A stretch of 44,807 nucleotides of DNA, from positions 1-44,807 of the forward strand of contig JAJDDW010000046.1 in the NCBI GenBank assembly GCA_029260115.1. The letters run 5' to 3'. The translations under genes and the position numbers were made by a program. The stretch comes from Phycisphaerae bacterium. GTDB taxonomy: Bacteria > Planctomycetota > Phycisphaerae > UBA1845. Within the stretch, counting starts at the first letter, position 1. Every line of letters begins with the position of its first letter. This document shows positions 23,026 to 32,291 of the stretch, piece after piece. Below the pieces are notes generated by a model, which searched no databases, was not told the DNA's origin, and worked only from the letters and a program-made list of their open reading frames with translations.

Positions 23026-24945
23026 CTATGAAGCGTCTTCGAATGTTGGGCGCCACTTATGTCCAAAAGCAATTTTGACACTAACCAGAAGCAGTAATGA
23101 CAGGACGAGTAGGCCCCATGTGCTTACAGTGGGTACATTAGAAATACAATTACCGAAGACTGCATCATCGGCTCCGGGACAGATGTCTTCGCAGTTTAGA
23201 ACGCCGTCGCCATCATCATCTCCTGTGTCAGCTGTACCGCAACCACACATGCCAGGCTGAATTTTGTTGGGATCTTCTGGGCATTCGTCGCATTCGTCAC
23301 GCAGGCCATCGCTGTCGGTATCTGGTGTATCGCATGTTGAATTTATGCCGAAGAACACCCCACTCAAATCTGTACATTCCAAGTCGGTTCTAATACGGCA
23401 AGATGTGTCGGTACAACAGGCCCCCAATTCAATTTGGCAAGAATTATTACAGCCGTCGCCCGAAATCGTGTTGCCGTCGTCGCATTCCTCGCCAGGATCA
23501 ATGTTGCCGTTACTACAGATGCGTTGGCAGGACAGAGATGTTGGCATTGTCGGCTCGTAATCCATATCGCAACTACACAGAGTGCAACCAAATCCTCCAT
23601 CACACTCCTCGCCTCCTTCAATGTCGTTATTGCCACAGATTAACTGGCAGTCCATAGATATTGGAGACGTAGGTTCATAGCCGGAGTCGCAAGTGCATTG
23701 TCCGCAACCAACTCCGCCTTCACATTGCTCGCCCAGATCAATGCTGCCGTTGTTGCAAGTCGATGTATTTTCGTACCATGTAAGCGAGCCAGCGCCAGAA
23801 ACAAATCTTCCGGCGACTACGTCTGTGTCTCCGTCGCCGTCCAGGTCAATACCGAAAACTGATTGAGCTGACTCAGACGTATTCGCGATCACCCGTTGAG
23901 TGAAACTAGGAGGCGATCCGCCGTCGTTTTCGTACCATGTAATCCCTGCACCACTAGTAGGCGTAGGAGCGGCAAGTACATCGACATCCCCATCACCGTC
24001 AACATCCTTAGCACGGACAGAACGGTATCCAGCGCCGGTTGTAATCAAGTTCTCGCTGAATATTGGAATGGTTCCTCCATCATTATTGAACCAAGAAATC
24101 TTACTTAAAAACGAATAGACGATATCTGTATCGCCATCGTTGTCCATGTCGGCCGAATCAACTGATTCTACCTGGGCGAGATCGAATTGAATCCTTCGTT
24201 CTATTGGGAATTGTGGTGGCAAACCGCCGTCACTTGGATACCACGCGAGCGTGTTTGTGTCACTGCGAGCAGCAGCTACTACATCCGTATTTCCATCATT
24301 ATCTAAGTCTGCCGCATGCACACTCTGGACGTTGACGAAATTGTACAAGATATCCATTTTGGTAAAATTGGGGGGTGAGCCTCCGTCATTCTGGTACCAC
24401 GCGACCTCATCAATATATGCGGTTGCTGATAGGATATCCATGTCCCCGTCACCGTCCATGTCAATTGCGAATACGGAATCGATACCCCATGGGCTAATAT
24501 GTATCACCCGCTCTGTGAACATTGGGGGAGAGCCACCGTCATTTTCAAACCACACTACCGTACCGAAGGATAAAGGCGTGCCCCAACCAGAGAGAACGTC
24601 TGTATCCCCGTCGCCATCTAGGTCTATCGCAAACACTGAATTGGTCTCAGTTGTGGCGTTTGCAATCAACCGACGGGTAAATGTTGGTGGTGAGTTACCG
24701 TCGTTTTCATACCAAGTCAGCCTGCCAGTATTCCTAGTTACTGCGAGTATGTCGATGTCATTGTCGCCGTCCATATCCACCGCGAATATCGAGATAGTCC
24801 TATCTCCACTGGTCGCGATCGTATGTTCTACGAAAGGTCCGCCAGCAGCTACGGCGAGTCGAACCCCGGCTAGATTTATGACGATGGCTACGAGAAGTAT
24901 CAGTGCCTCGCCGAACGGCGCTACTATTGTATTTTTTTGCTTCAC
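23026..24945 (-). CDS. FG-GAP/VCBS surface protein with cysteine-rich repeats and IPTL-CTERM-like tail
   Basis: The 639 residues have a signal peptide ending A-V-A-A-G, then seven propeller blades, each with a calcium-loop motif such as D-x-D-G-D-x-D and a partner W-Y-E-N-D-G-G-S-P-P. Residues about 395-520 hold Myxococcus-type cysteine-rich repeats (C-G-N-N-D-I-E-G-G-E-E-C-D, N-G-N-I-D-P-G-E-E-C-D-D-G-N). A G-A-C-C..C unit and two thrombospondin-3-like acidic loops (D-T-D-S-D-G-L-R-D-E-C) follow. The end, V-P-T-V-S-T-W-G-L-L-V-L plus a hydrophobic helix and H-K-W-R, is an IPTL-CTERM-like sorting signal. Calcium binding and surface display are inferred. Confidence 0.85.
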   Translation of the reverse strand: MKQKNTIVAPFGEALILLVAIVINLAGVRLAVAAGGPFVEHTIATSGDRTISIFAVDMDGDNDIDILAVTRNTGRLTWYENDGNSPPTFTRRLIANATTETNSVFAIDLDGDGDTDVLSGWGTPLSFGTVVWFENDGGSPPMFTERVIHISPWGIDSVFAIDMDGDGDMDILSATAYIDEVAWYQNDGGSPPNFTKMDILYNFVNVQSVHAADLDNDGNTDVVAAARSDTNTLAWYPSDGGLPPQFPIERRIQFDLAQVESVDSADMDNDGDTDIVYSFLSKISWFNNDGGTIPIFSENLITTGAGYRSVRAKDVDGDGDVDVLAAPTPTSGAGITWYENDGGSPPSFTQRVIANTSESAQSVFGIDLDGDGDTDVVAGRFVSGAGSLTWYENTSTCNNGSIDLGEQCEGGVGCGQCTCDSGYEPTSPISMDCQLICGNNDIEGGEECDGGFGCTLCSCDMDYEPTMPTSLSCQRICSNGNIDPGEECDDGNTISGDGCNNSCQIELGACCTDTSCRIRTDLECTDLSGVFFGINSTCDTPDTDSDGLRDECDECPEDPNKIQPGMCGCGTADTGDDDGDGVLNCEDICPGADDAVFGNCISNVPTVSTWGLLVLSLLLLVSVKIAFGHKWRPTFEDAS

Positions 24946-25114
24946 AACTTCCCTCCCCTAGGCGGCAAAACTAAATTGTTATTCGATCTGCTATAGCGCC
25001 ACAGTAGCAGATTGTCACTTGAAGACGAAGTAAATTGTGTGGGAATTAGGATGATTGTTAAGAATATCTGTTATAAGGCTAATGGGAGCTACTTCTATTG
25101 CTATTCGCAAAAAG

Positions 25115-25966
25115 TTAAGTTTGAGTTTTCCTGTGGCAGATAAAGTCCAGTAGGGCTGTAAAGTAGGTTTGGTTGTCGTTCTCAAATTCCAGTGAGTGTC
25201 TGGCCTTTTCGTAAATCGTGATGCGACTATTTGGCCAATCTAGCTGCTTGAAAAATGACTCGGTCTTGACATTATCAATAATACGCTCGTCACCAGCGAG
25301 GAAAACGTGATACGGGACTGGTGGTGATTTTGATAGTTTGGCGCAGGGTTTATCCATGCGCCTGGAGGCCAAGTAAAACCCGGCTGTGCAGTGGCGAAGT
25401 GTTTGCTTGTCGGTAGCGATGTACTGCTGCCACGCAGGGTCTAACGTGAAAAACGCCGGGTCATCTAAGGGGATGCGGAACGATTTTTCCCTTTCATAGA
25501 TCATAGCCATCGCGATGCGGCCCATCTCTGCTTTGCTGACGCCAACCAATGGGAATAGGCCTGGAGTGACTAGGCTTAGGCTTGCGACGTCTTTAGGGTC
25601 TGCGATGTAGGCCATGGTGGCTAGCTTGCCTCCCCAACTAATGCCAACGACGTGGTGAGTTTTCGTGCCCGATAGGCGTTGCAACTCATCGCGGGCGACG
25701 TGGGCGTCTACGGTGAGTTGGTCGGCTGATACGGCGTGCCCACGCTGAAGCTGGTTTTGTCCAGCGCCTCGGCGGTCAACTTGAAGGACCGCGTAGCCTG
25801 CTTGGGCGAGCATGCTGGCGGAGGATTCGTACCAGCCGCAATGGGATTGGATGCCATGATGGTACAGGATCGCCCCACGTGGCGACCGGCCTTGTGCGGG
25901 CCAATAGCGGGCGTAGGCGTCGTATCCGTCGTTCAGCGTGACTGTGATTTCCTGGTATTGGCTCAT
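25115..25966 (-). CDS. Alpha/beta hydrolase, serine aminopeptidase S33 / monoglyceride lipase-like
   Basis: 283 residues, cytoplasmic (no signal). The fold shows Y-H-H-G-I-Q-S-H near residue 36, D-R-R-G-A-G in the lid-proximal loop, nucleophile elbow G-I-S-W-G-G, an acid in A-G-D-E-R-I-I, and the late His in K-A-R-H-S-L-E-F-E. This fits lysophospholipase or monoglyceride lipase-type hydrolases. It stands alone and is divergent from the uracil-DNA glycosylase gene. The substrate is not predictable. Confidence 0.82.
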   Translation of the reverse strand: MSQYQEITVTLNDGYDAYARYWPAQGRSPRGAILYHHGIQSHCGWYESSASMLAQAGYAVLQVDRRGAGQNQLQRGHAVSADQLTVDAHVARDELQRLSGTKTHHVVGISWGGKLATMAYIADPKDVASLSLVTPGLFPLVGVSKAEMGRIAMAMIYEREKSFRIPLDDPAFFTLDPAWQQYIATDKQTLRHCTAGFYLASRRMDKPCAKLSKSPPVPYHVFLAGDERIIDNVKTESFFKQLDWPNSRITIYEKARHSLEFENDNQTYFTALLDFICHRKTQT

Positions 25967-26229
25967 TGCGACACATTGTACCTTGAAATTGCGGGCGAAT
26001 CACGTCATTGATTTATAAGGCATGGTCATGAACCTGCCTGTACTATTTTTACGTCAACAATCCAGGTTTTTTTCGACGTCTAGTGTTAATGTTGAACACT
26101 AGATATTGTTAATGAGCGGCGGTGGAATTAGTGTTGATAGTTGAGGCAGGTCAACCTTTTGCCTGTAGGCGAAAGAACGGTCCTTCCCTACGGCTGATAT
26201 GACGTCGCTAACCTCGAACGGGTTTGTGG

Positions 26230-26257
26230 CTCCGCACGGGCTTAAAGCCCGCGGCTT
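26230..26257. repeat. Single copy of the dispersed palindromic repeat
   Basis: 28 nt with core CGGGCTTAAAGCCCG. It lies between two divergent genes and ends 24 bp before the uracil-DNA glycosylase start, so it would be in that leader RNA. Confidence 0.75.
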
Positions 26258-26281
26258 GTCTGTTTCTTGGAGTTTTAAAAG

Positions 26282-27070
26282 TTGGGCTTGGATACGTTGA
26301 AACAATTACTTTCGCAGCAATTGCGGACTGACCAGTTGCTGGGGTTACGCTCCGTGCCTTTGGTTTGGACGGAATCCTCCGCGAATAGGGACGATCTTTC
26401 GGCTGGACAAGTTGCTAGAGGCGATTCAAGGCCATCCGTTTCTTCGCTGGCCCACACTGACGATGCGTCGCAGATCGAGCGTTTGCGGGTGCTCAATGAT
26501 ACGCAAGTTAAAAGCTGTACGAAGTGTTCGTTATGCAAAGAGCGTACACAAACGGTGTTTGGCCAAGGTAACGCATCGCCGCGATTGGTCTTTGTCGGCG
26601 AAGCGCCGGGATACGAAGAGGATCAACAAGGATTAGCTTTTGTGGGGCGGGCTGGTCAGTTACTCACGCGCATGATCATCGCTATGGGGCTGACGCGCGA
26701 AGAGGTATTCATATGCAACGTGCTGAAATGTAGGCCACCGCAAAATCGTGATCCAGCTGCCGAAGAAATATTGGCATGTAGTCCATATCTTCGCGATCAA
26801 CTTGAGATATTGCAGCCCGAGGTCGTTGTGGCGTTAGGCTCACCAGCTTCGAAGACCCTGCTCGGTACGGCTGATGGGATTGGTAAATTGCGTGGACGAT
26901 TTCATGATTTTTACCTGTCAGGGCATCCGGGCGATGGCCCAAGTGTGCCTTTGATGCCGACGTATCACCCGGCGTATTTGCTGCGCAGTCCGAGTGAAAA
27001 AGGGAAAACGTGGAGCGATCTGCAGATGGTTATGTCGCGTTTAGGTTTGACTCCGCCCAGCGGGTCATAG
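26282..27070 (+). CDS. Family 4 uracil-DNA glycosylase (4Fe-4S)
   Basis: Removes uracil from DNA. The start is TTG 26282 with GGAG 9 nt upstream. After a variable N-terminal region of about 75 residues the catalytic domain shows V-F-V-G-E-A-P-G-Y-E-E-D and G-L-A-F-V-G-R-A-G-Q-L-L, F-I-C-N-V-L-K-C-R-P-P-Q-N-R-D, L-G-S-P-A and the late Y-H-P-A-Y-L-L-R. Cysteines in C-T-K-C-S-L-C, V-L-K-C-R-P-P and I-L-A-C-S-P-Y would hold the 4Fe-4S cluster. It is followed by lpxA after 21 bp, a likely shared transcript. Confidence 0.93.
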   Translation: MGLDTLKQLLSQQLRTDQLLGLRSVPLVWTESSANRDDLSAGQVARGDSRPSVSSLAHTDDASQIERLRVLNDTQVKSCTKCSLCKERTQTVFGQGNASPRLVFVGEAPGYEEDQQGLAFVGRAGQLLTRMIIAMGLTREEVFICNVLKCRPPQNRDPAAEEILACSPYLRDQLEILQPEVVVALGSPASKTLLGTADGIGKLRGRFHDFYLSGHPGDGPSVPLMPTYHPAYLLRSPSEKGKTWSDLQMVMSRLGLTPPSGS

Positions 27071-27091
27071 CACCATAAAGGGAATTATTTT

Positions 27092-27871
27092 TTGGCGATT
27101 CATCCCACAGCTATTATCAGCCCCCAAGCGGAGATCGATTCCTCAGTGGAGATTGGTCCTTATTGCGTGATCGATGGAGATGTTCGGATAGGGGCTAACT
27201 GCAAGCTATATCATCAAGTATATGTAACAGGGTGGACGGAAATAGGTGAAGGGTGTGTTCTGCATCCTGGCGTTATCGTTGGCCATGAACCACAGGATAC
27301 TAAGTACAAGGGCGAGCGCAGTTTTTGTCGGATTGGTCAGCAGACCATTCTCCGCGAGTTTGTGACTATCCACCGGGCCAGTGGCGAGGACTTGGAAACG
27401 GTCGTGGGGGATAGGTGTTTCTTGCTCGGCGGTAGTCACGTTGGGCATAATTCCAAGGTTGGGGACGATGTTACGCTGGTGAATAATGTGTTGTTAGCTG
27501 GCCATGTTACGGTTCAAGATCGCGTAACTATGGGTGGGGCGGCGATGGCCCATCAGTTTTCGCGTATCGGCGAGTTGGCTATGGTTAGCGGTTTTGCACC
27601 GGTGCATATGGACATTATCCCTTTTGCACTCACCGATTTGCGAGGGAAAATTGCTGGCGTGAACCGGGTTGGGCTGAAACGTTCTAATCTGAGTGAGGAT
27701 GAGATCTCGGAAATTCGAGAAAGTTTCCGAACCCTGTTTCGCTCTGGCATGGGATTTGGTGAGGCGTCCGTGGCGGTCGTGGAAAAGGTCAAGACGCCGG
27801 CAGGTAAGAGATTGGCCGATTTTCTTGGCGCTGAGAGCAAGCGGGGGATTGCAGGGTCTTCGAGAAGTTAA
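27092..27871 (+). CDS. lpxA: UDP-N-acetylglucosamine acyltransferase
   Basis: First step of lipid A synthesis, moving a 3-hydroxyacyl chain from ACP to UDP-GlcNAc. The 259 residues consist of left-handed-helix hexapeptide repeats from I-H-P-T-A-I-I to about residue 190, with the catalytic-region H-V-G-H-N-S (E. coli H-I-A-H-D), G-G-x-x-M-x-H-Q-F and D-I-I-P-F-A-L. A C-terminal helical bundle (I-R-E-S-F-R-T-L-F-R) follows. The start is TTG 27092, 21 bp after the preceding gene. It shows that the organism makes lipid A. Confidence 0.95.
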   Translation: MAIHPTAIISPQAEIDSSVEIGPYCVIDGDVRIGANCKLYHQVYVTGWTEIGEGCVLHPGVIVGHEPQDTKYKGERSFCRIGQQTILREFVTIHRASGEDLETVVGDRCFLLGGSHVGHNSKVGDDVTLVNNVLLAGHVTVQDRVTMGGAAMAHQFSRIGELAMVSGFAPVHMDIIPFALTDLRGKIAGVNRVGLKRSNLSEDEISEIRESFRTLFRSGMGFGEASVAVVEKVKTPAGKRLADFLGAESKRGIAGSSRS

Positions 27872-27930
27872 TGCCGGGGATTAAACGGATTTACGATGGA
27901 TTGGTGACGGTGTGTTTGCGAGCGTTCTTC

Positions 27931-27962
27931 CCCCACTCTTCGAGATTACTCGAATAATGGGG
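27931..27962. other. Hairpin downstream of lpxA
   Basis: CCCCACTCTTCGA and TCGAATAATGGGG pair with two mismatches around 6 nt, about 60 bp past lpxA. No T-tract follows, so termination is possible but not shown. Confidence 0.4.
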
Positions 27963-28011
27963 CATCCGCGCGATGTCGTGGGTGGAAATCAAGCTTGGAT
28001 TAGCCGATCTG

Positions 28012-28039
28012 TTGACATGACGGGGTTGGTCTATACATT
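28012..28039 (+). promoter_or_regulatory. Sigma-70-like promoter of tRNA-Ile
   Basis: A perfect TTGACA (28012-28017) and TACATT (28034-28039) are spaced by 16 bp, and the tRNA begins 18 nt further on. Confidence 0.65.
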
Positions 28040-28057
28040 GTTCCGTCTGCGGTTAGA

Positions 28058-28131
28058 GGGCTCATAGCTCAGTTGGCTAGAGCGCGTCGCTGATAACGAC
28101 GAGGTCCCAGGTTCGAGTCCTGGTGGGCCCA
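28058..28131 (+). tRNA. tRNA-Ile (GAT)
   Basis: The 74 nt fold as a full cloverleaf: acceptor GGGCTCA / TGGGCCC, D arm GCTC / GAGC, anticodon arm CGTCG / CGACG with loop CTGATAA (anticodon GAT), and T arm CCAGG / CCTGG with loop TTCGAGT. CCA is not encoded. The gene stands alone, not within an rRNA spacer. Confidence 0.97.
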
Positions 28132-28140
28132 TAAGACCTA

Positions 28141-28174
28141 AGTCCCTGGCATTTTCTGTCGGGGACTTTTTTTA
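28141..28174 (+). terminator. Rho-independent terminator of tRNA-Ile
   Basis: AGTCCC and GGGACT form a stem around a 15-nt loop, followed by seven T residues. It starts 9 nt after the tRNA. Confidence 0.85.
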
Positions 28175-28285
28175 TGTGCCGACAACCCTCGCTTTGGGCG
28201 TCATTGTTATTTTGGTGATTAAATACATCCCGAGTGCGCGTAGGCTCCCTATGAATCAGAGTCTTCATTCGCCCGCCGCTCGTTT

Positions 28286-30097
28286 TTATCGTCTTACTTT
28301 CGGCATTTCTCCGGCGTCCAGGCGGGCGAAGTATTTTTTGGATGCGCGAAGCACGTGTGGCGACAAGATCAAGACTGCGGGCAAGTTGAAAATGACCATT
28401 AGCCCGGTTGTTGCGTCGGAGAAATCGTACACGGTTTGAAATTTCGGTAAGGTCATGCCCAAAAACACGAAAATGACGAAGACAAACTTAAACGGCAATA
28501 TCGCTTTCGGGCCTAGTAGATACTCCGCCCCTTTCTCGCCGTAGTAACTCCAACTGATCATCGTGCTAAACGCAAACAGGCAGACGCCGAGTGTGACAAT
28601 GTATTTGCCAAAGCCCTTAGCCGTCGTATCAAAGGCAAACCCCGTCATCTCTGCGCCGGCGATATCAAGATGCACTATCTGACCAACGACAATTTTCTCA
28701 CGCACATCCGCGCCCAGGTCCGCAAGGTTCAATGTTACCGATTGTAAGTCTACCCACCGCTGACCTTCGCGTTTTTGGACGGACTCGATCGGCACGGATT
28801 CTGTGGCTAGCTCTTGACCCATCTCGCGGACCGTGTGCACAGCTAGCGAACCAGTCGCATCCACAATGCGATCCAAGTAAAGCGCCTCCATTTTTTCTGG
28901 CATTTCCTCGCCACAAGTAACAATCGCGTGATTGCCTTCGATCTGCGTAATCGTACCCACCGGCGGACGATTCCACGTGCCGCTCATGAGCAATACCAAC
29001 GCGCTCATCGTGCAGATGATGATGGTGTCGATAAATGGCCCGATACCAGCGACGATGCCTTCACGAATAGGTTCGTCAGTCTTAGCGGCGGCGTGGGCCA
29101 TCGCTGCGGAACCTTCGCCGGCTTCGTTTGAAAAGCACGCCCGCTTCATGCCCCATTGAAACGCAATCCAAACTGACACGCCCGCACAGGCCCCGCTCTC
29201 AGCGGCTGGCGTGAAGGCTGATTTAACGATGAGGGCAAGGTAGTGAGGAATCTCGGACGCGCTGAGCACAATGACGTACAACGCGCCGCCGACGTATAGC
29301 AGACACATAAGCGGCACCAGCGTGGCCGCGACACTACCGATGCGTTTGATACCACCGATGATGACCATGGCTACTAAAGCTGAAACGACGACAGCGGAAA
29401 CATTTCGGCTTACGCTGAAGTGCTTATCTAGCATGTCTGCGACGTTCCACCCTTGGAACATATTCCCGCCGCCAAACGAGTTGAGTACGGTTGAAGCTGC
29501 AAAAAGCACGGCCAGAATCTTAAACAACATCCATAACGGATTGCCTCGGCTGCGCAGCGGTTCGACCAAGGCCTTTTGCATGTACCACATGGGTCCACCG
29601 CGAACCTCGCCCCGCGCAGTGGGGGCAGTCGCAGGTTTATTCGTCTTTTCTCCTTTGTATTTTAGCGATCCGGACTCCGCGTCAGCTTCCATAGAAGCCG
29701 GCGCGGATGGATCGGGAACGTCGCGTACATCCCGGTACATGACAGCCAGCGAACATTCCATGAATTTTAGTGCCATGCCGAAAAAGCCAATGACCCACAT
29801 CCAAAATATCGCTCCGGGACCGCCAAGCGAGACCGCCACGGCTACGCCGGCGATGTTTCCCAGGCCGATGGTTGCTGAGAGGGCGGCGCACAGCGCTTGA
29901 AAGTGATTGATGTGACCAACGTCGTCCGGGCTGTCATAATCACCACGCACGCAGGATAAGCCATGAGTCAGGATGCGCCACTGGGCGAATTTACTGGCGA
30001 CGGAGAAGATGAATCCGCAGCCTAGGAGCAAAAAGAAGAGGTACGTGGTCCATACCCAACTGTTCAACAGCGTCGTGAATTCTTCAAAGCTCATCAT
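28286..30097 (-). CDS. Sodium:alanine symporter family (AGCS) transporter
   Basis: ATG 30097 is chosen, with GGAG 10 nt upstream; the 701-codon frame to 30391 would overlap the divergent transporter gene. The 603-residue inner-membrane protein has AGCS motifs: F-Q-A-L-C-A-A-L-S-A-T-I-G-L-G-N-I-A-G-V-A-V-A near residue 65, G-G-P-G-A-I-F-W-M-W, G-G-P-M-W-Y-M, and C-F-S-N-E-A-G-E-G-S-A-A-M-A-H-A-A. Two hydrophilic insertions are unusual: about 40 residues before G-G-P-M-W-Y-M and about 100 between later helices, before S-W-S-Y-Y-G-E. It probably imports alanine or glycine with sodium. Confidence 0.9.
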   Translation of the reverse strand: MMSFEEFTTLLNSWVWTTYLFFLLLGCGFIFSVASKFAQWRILTHGLSCVRGDYDSPDDVGHINHFQALCAALSATIGLGNIAGVAVAVSLGGPGAIFWMWVIGFFGMALKFMECSLAVMYRDVRDVPDPSAPASMEADAESGSLKYKGEKTNKPATAPTARGEVRGGPMWYMQKALVEPLRSRGNPLWMLFKILAVLFAASTVLNSFGGGNMFQGWNVADMLDKHFSVSRNVSAVVVSALVAMVIIGGIKRIGSVAATLVPLMCLLYVGGALYVIVLSASEIPHYLALIVKSAFTPAAESGACAGVSVWIAFQWGMKRACFSNEAGEGSAAMAHAAAKTDEPIREGIVAGIGPFIDTIIICTMSALVLLMSGTWNRPPVGTITQIEGNHAIVTCGEEMPEKMEALYLDRIVDATGSLAVHTVREMGQELATESVPIESVQKREGQRWVDLQSVTLNLADLGADVREKIVVGQIVHLDIAGAEMTGFAFDTTAKGFGKYIVTLGVCLFAFSTMISWSYYGEKGAEYLLGPKAILPFKFVFVIFVFLGMTLPKFQTVYDFSDATTGLMVIFNLPAVLILSPHVLRASKKYFARLDAGEMPKVRR

Positions 30098-30239
30098 ATA
30101 TAGCTGACTCCGTAACGTATGGAAAACATCAAACTTAACCCCTGGGCTATGATGAATCAACTGTTGGCATAGCTTGGAATATTCGCATAGACTAAATTGG
30201 ACAAAGAAATCAAGATTTTGGGCCTGACGAAACTTAGTC

Positions 30240-32072
30240 ATGAAGAAAACGGCTGAACTGAACCTACCCGATAAGGAAAACTGGGGCTCACGCCTTGGTG
30301 TTGTGCTGGCTGTCGCAGGCTCAGCTGTGGGTTTAGGCAATTTTCTTCGTTTCCCTGGCACCGCAGTCAATAATGGCGGCGGGGCGTTCATGATTCCCTA
30401 CATCATCAGTTTTCTTTTGCTCGGCGTGCCTATTGCGTGGTGTGAATGGACCATTGGTCGACTCGGTGGCAGGTATGGCCAAAACAATGCACCGGGCATT
30501 ATGTTCGCTTTATGGCGACGCGCTCCAGCGAAAGTTATTGGCACGCTGACAGTGCTCATTCCGGTGTTGGTGTATCTGTACTATGTGCTGCTAGAGGCGC
30601 TATGTCTGAGATATGCGTACGAATTTTTTAGCGGCGGCTTCGCGGCAACATTTAAGCAGGCGGCTGACGCGGCAGGTGGCGTTGACGTTAGTAATGCCAT
30701 TACCAGCGCTTCTGCAACTTTCGCCGTAGAATCATTTGGGATGGCTAAGAACGGCTCGATGTTCGGAACGGAAATGCTTTGGTATGTGCTCATATGCTTC
30801 GCCTGCAATTTTGTCATCATCTTTCGCGGCATCACACGGGGTATCGAAACTTTTTGTAAGATAGCCATGCCGCTGCTGGTTTTGTGTGCGGTAGCTATTC
30901 TCATCCGCGTTTTGACATTGGATAACGTGGTCGATGGCCGCACGATTGGTTCGGGGCTGGGTTTCATGTGGAATCCTGACTGGGCCAAGCTCCGGGAGCC
31001 TGAGGTGTGGCTACGGGCGGCGGGGCAAATTTTCTTTAGCCTAAGCGTGGGTTTCGGATTAATACTATGTTATTCGAGCTACTTGCGTTCTGATGATGAC
31101 GTGGTGCTATCTTCGTTGAGCGCGTCTAGTACGAACGAATTTTGCGAAGTTGTTTTGGGTGGTCTGATTATTGTCCCCACGGCTTTTCTTTTCCTCGGCC
31201 CAGGCAATACGCCGGCTAGCACTTTTGCTCTCGGATTTTTCACTGTCCCAGCTATCATGCACTTCATGCCCGGCGGGTCCATATTCGGCGGTATGTGGTT
31301 TGGATTGCTATTTTTAGCGGCGGTTACATCCTCCATTAGCATGCTGCAACCAGCCACGGCTTTTCTTGAAGACGGCTTTGGTTTGAAGCGTCGCGCTAGT
31401 GTCACTATTCTTTCGATGTTCACGCTCGCGGGCGCGTCTTTGGTGATGTATTTCAGCGAAAACGTAGCGGCGTTAGACTTTACCGACTTCTGGTGTGAGT
31501 TCATGATGATATTGGCTGCGCTTGGTCAGGTTATCATTTTTGGATGGGTGATTGGCGCTGAGCGGGCTTATGCAGAAACGCGGCGCGGGGCAGATTTGAA
31601 AATTCCATCGTTTATGCCGTTTATGATTCGTTACATTACCCCTACGTTCCTGATTGTTGTTTTGGGCATGTGGTGTTACTTCAATGGGCCAAATAAGCTT
31701 AGGCAGATGAGCCCGAGCTTGCAGGGAGACTTGGCTGTTCGCAGCATATATGAAACTGCTATCACGGCCCACTACCCGGACTTGGATGCAGACACGAATG
31801 AATCAAAATTCTCGCAAATACTTGGTGAAGATGCCAGCATCCCGGCATCTCTTGATTCATTACCGACTTGGCTACGGGCTGTAGAAGGAGAGGCTGAGGC
31901 GGCTCGCATCCTCGCGGAGCGGACGGCTAGTATCGGGCGATTTGTTTTTGTAGCCATCATTATCTTATTCTTGTTCACACTCGGTTTAGCGGACATGGCC
32001 TGTCGCGGTCGCATCGGGGAAGTTATCAAACAAGCGGAAGATGCTGGCGTCCAATTGGAGGCAGCCACATGA
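30240..32072 (+). CDS. Neurotransmitter:sodium symporter family (NSS/SNF) transporter
   Basis: 610 residues with the LeuT-fold first helix signature: W-G-S-R-L-G-V-V-L-A-V-A-G-S-A-V-G-L-G-N near residue 15, then F-P-G-T-A and N-G-G-G-A-F-M-I-P-Y. About 12 membrane helices follow. The segment between the last two helices is extended by about 80 residues containing an acidic, Asp/Glu-rich stretch. Bacterial relatives import amino acids with sodium. Its stop overlaps the start of a small membrane protein gene by 4 nt, and it is divergent from the AGCS gene (142 bp between starts), suggesting shared control. Confidence 0.92.
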   Translation: MKKTAELNLPDKENWGSRLGVVLAVAGSAVGLGNFLRFPGTAVNNGGGAFMIPYIISFLLLGVPIAWCEWTIGRLGGRYGQNNAPGIMFALWRRAPAKVIGTLTVLIPVLVYLYYVLLEALCLRYAYEFFSGGFAATFKQAADAAGGVDVSNAITSASATFAVESFGMAKNGSMFGTEMLWYVLICFACNFVIIFRGITRGIETFCKIAMPLLVLCAVAILIRVLTLDNVVDGRTIGSGLGFMWNPDWAKLREPEVWLRAAGQIFFSLSVGFGLILCYSSYLRSDDDVVLSSLSASSTNEFCEVVLGGLIIVPTAFLFLGPGNTPASTFALGFFTVPAIMHFMPGGSIFGGMWFGLLFLAAVTSSISMLQPATAFLEDGFGLKRRASVTILSMFTLAGASLVMYFSENVAALDFTDFWCEFMMILAALGQVIIFGWVIGAERAYAETRRGADLKIPSFMPFMIRYITPTFLIVVLGMWCYFNGPNKLRQMSPSLQGDLAVRSIYETAITAHYPDLDADTNESKFSQILGEDASIPASLDSLPTWLRAVEGEAEAARILAERTASIGRFVFVAIIILFLFTLGLADMACRGRIGEVIKQAEDAGVQLEAAT

Positions 32073-32254
32073 TTTGGACACGAATTTTAGCACAAACAGA
32101 CGGACTTAACCCGGCAGGTTGGACGATGTTGGTCGGCTGTGTGGGTATGGTTTGTAGCTTAACTATATTTTGCTATTACAGAATTTTGCGTGATCCAAAG
32201 CCGTCCGAGCATCACCATGCCCCTTTGGAAATTGACCGAAAAGAAAGCGATTAG
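32069..32254 (+). CDS. MetS-like small subunit of the NSS transporter
   Basis: The 61 residues have one membrane helix (G-W-T-M-L-V-G-C-V-G-M-V-C-S-L-T-I-F-C-Y-Y) and a cytoplasmic tail with H-H-H and charged residues. The ATG overlaps the preceding stop as ATGA, implying translational coupling. In Corynebacterium the NSS transporter MetP needs a small single-helix partner, MetS; size, topology and position all fit. Sequence similarity to MetS itself cannot be judged here. Confidence 0.75.
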   Translation: MIWTRILAQTDGLNPAGWTMLVGCVGMVCSLTIFCYYRILRDPKPSEHHHAPLEIDRKESD

Positions 32255-32291
32255 CGAGTTGGTTGCATGCTAATCCTGATGGGTTTCGAGG

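Noticed and set aside
28077-28268. 63-codon frame opposite tRNA-Ile
   Set aside because: It is a shadow of the tRNA and its terminator.
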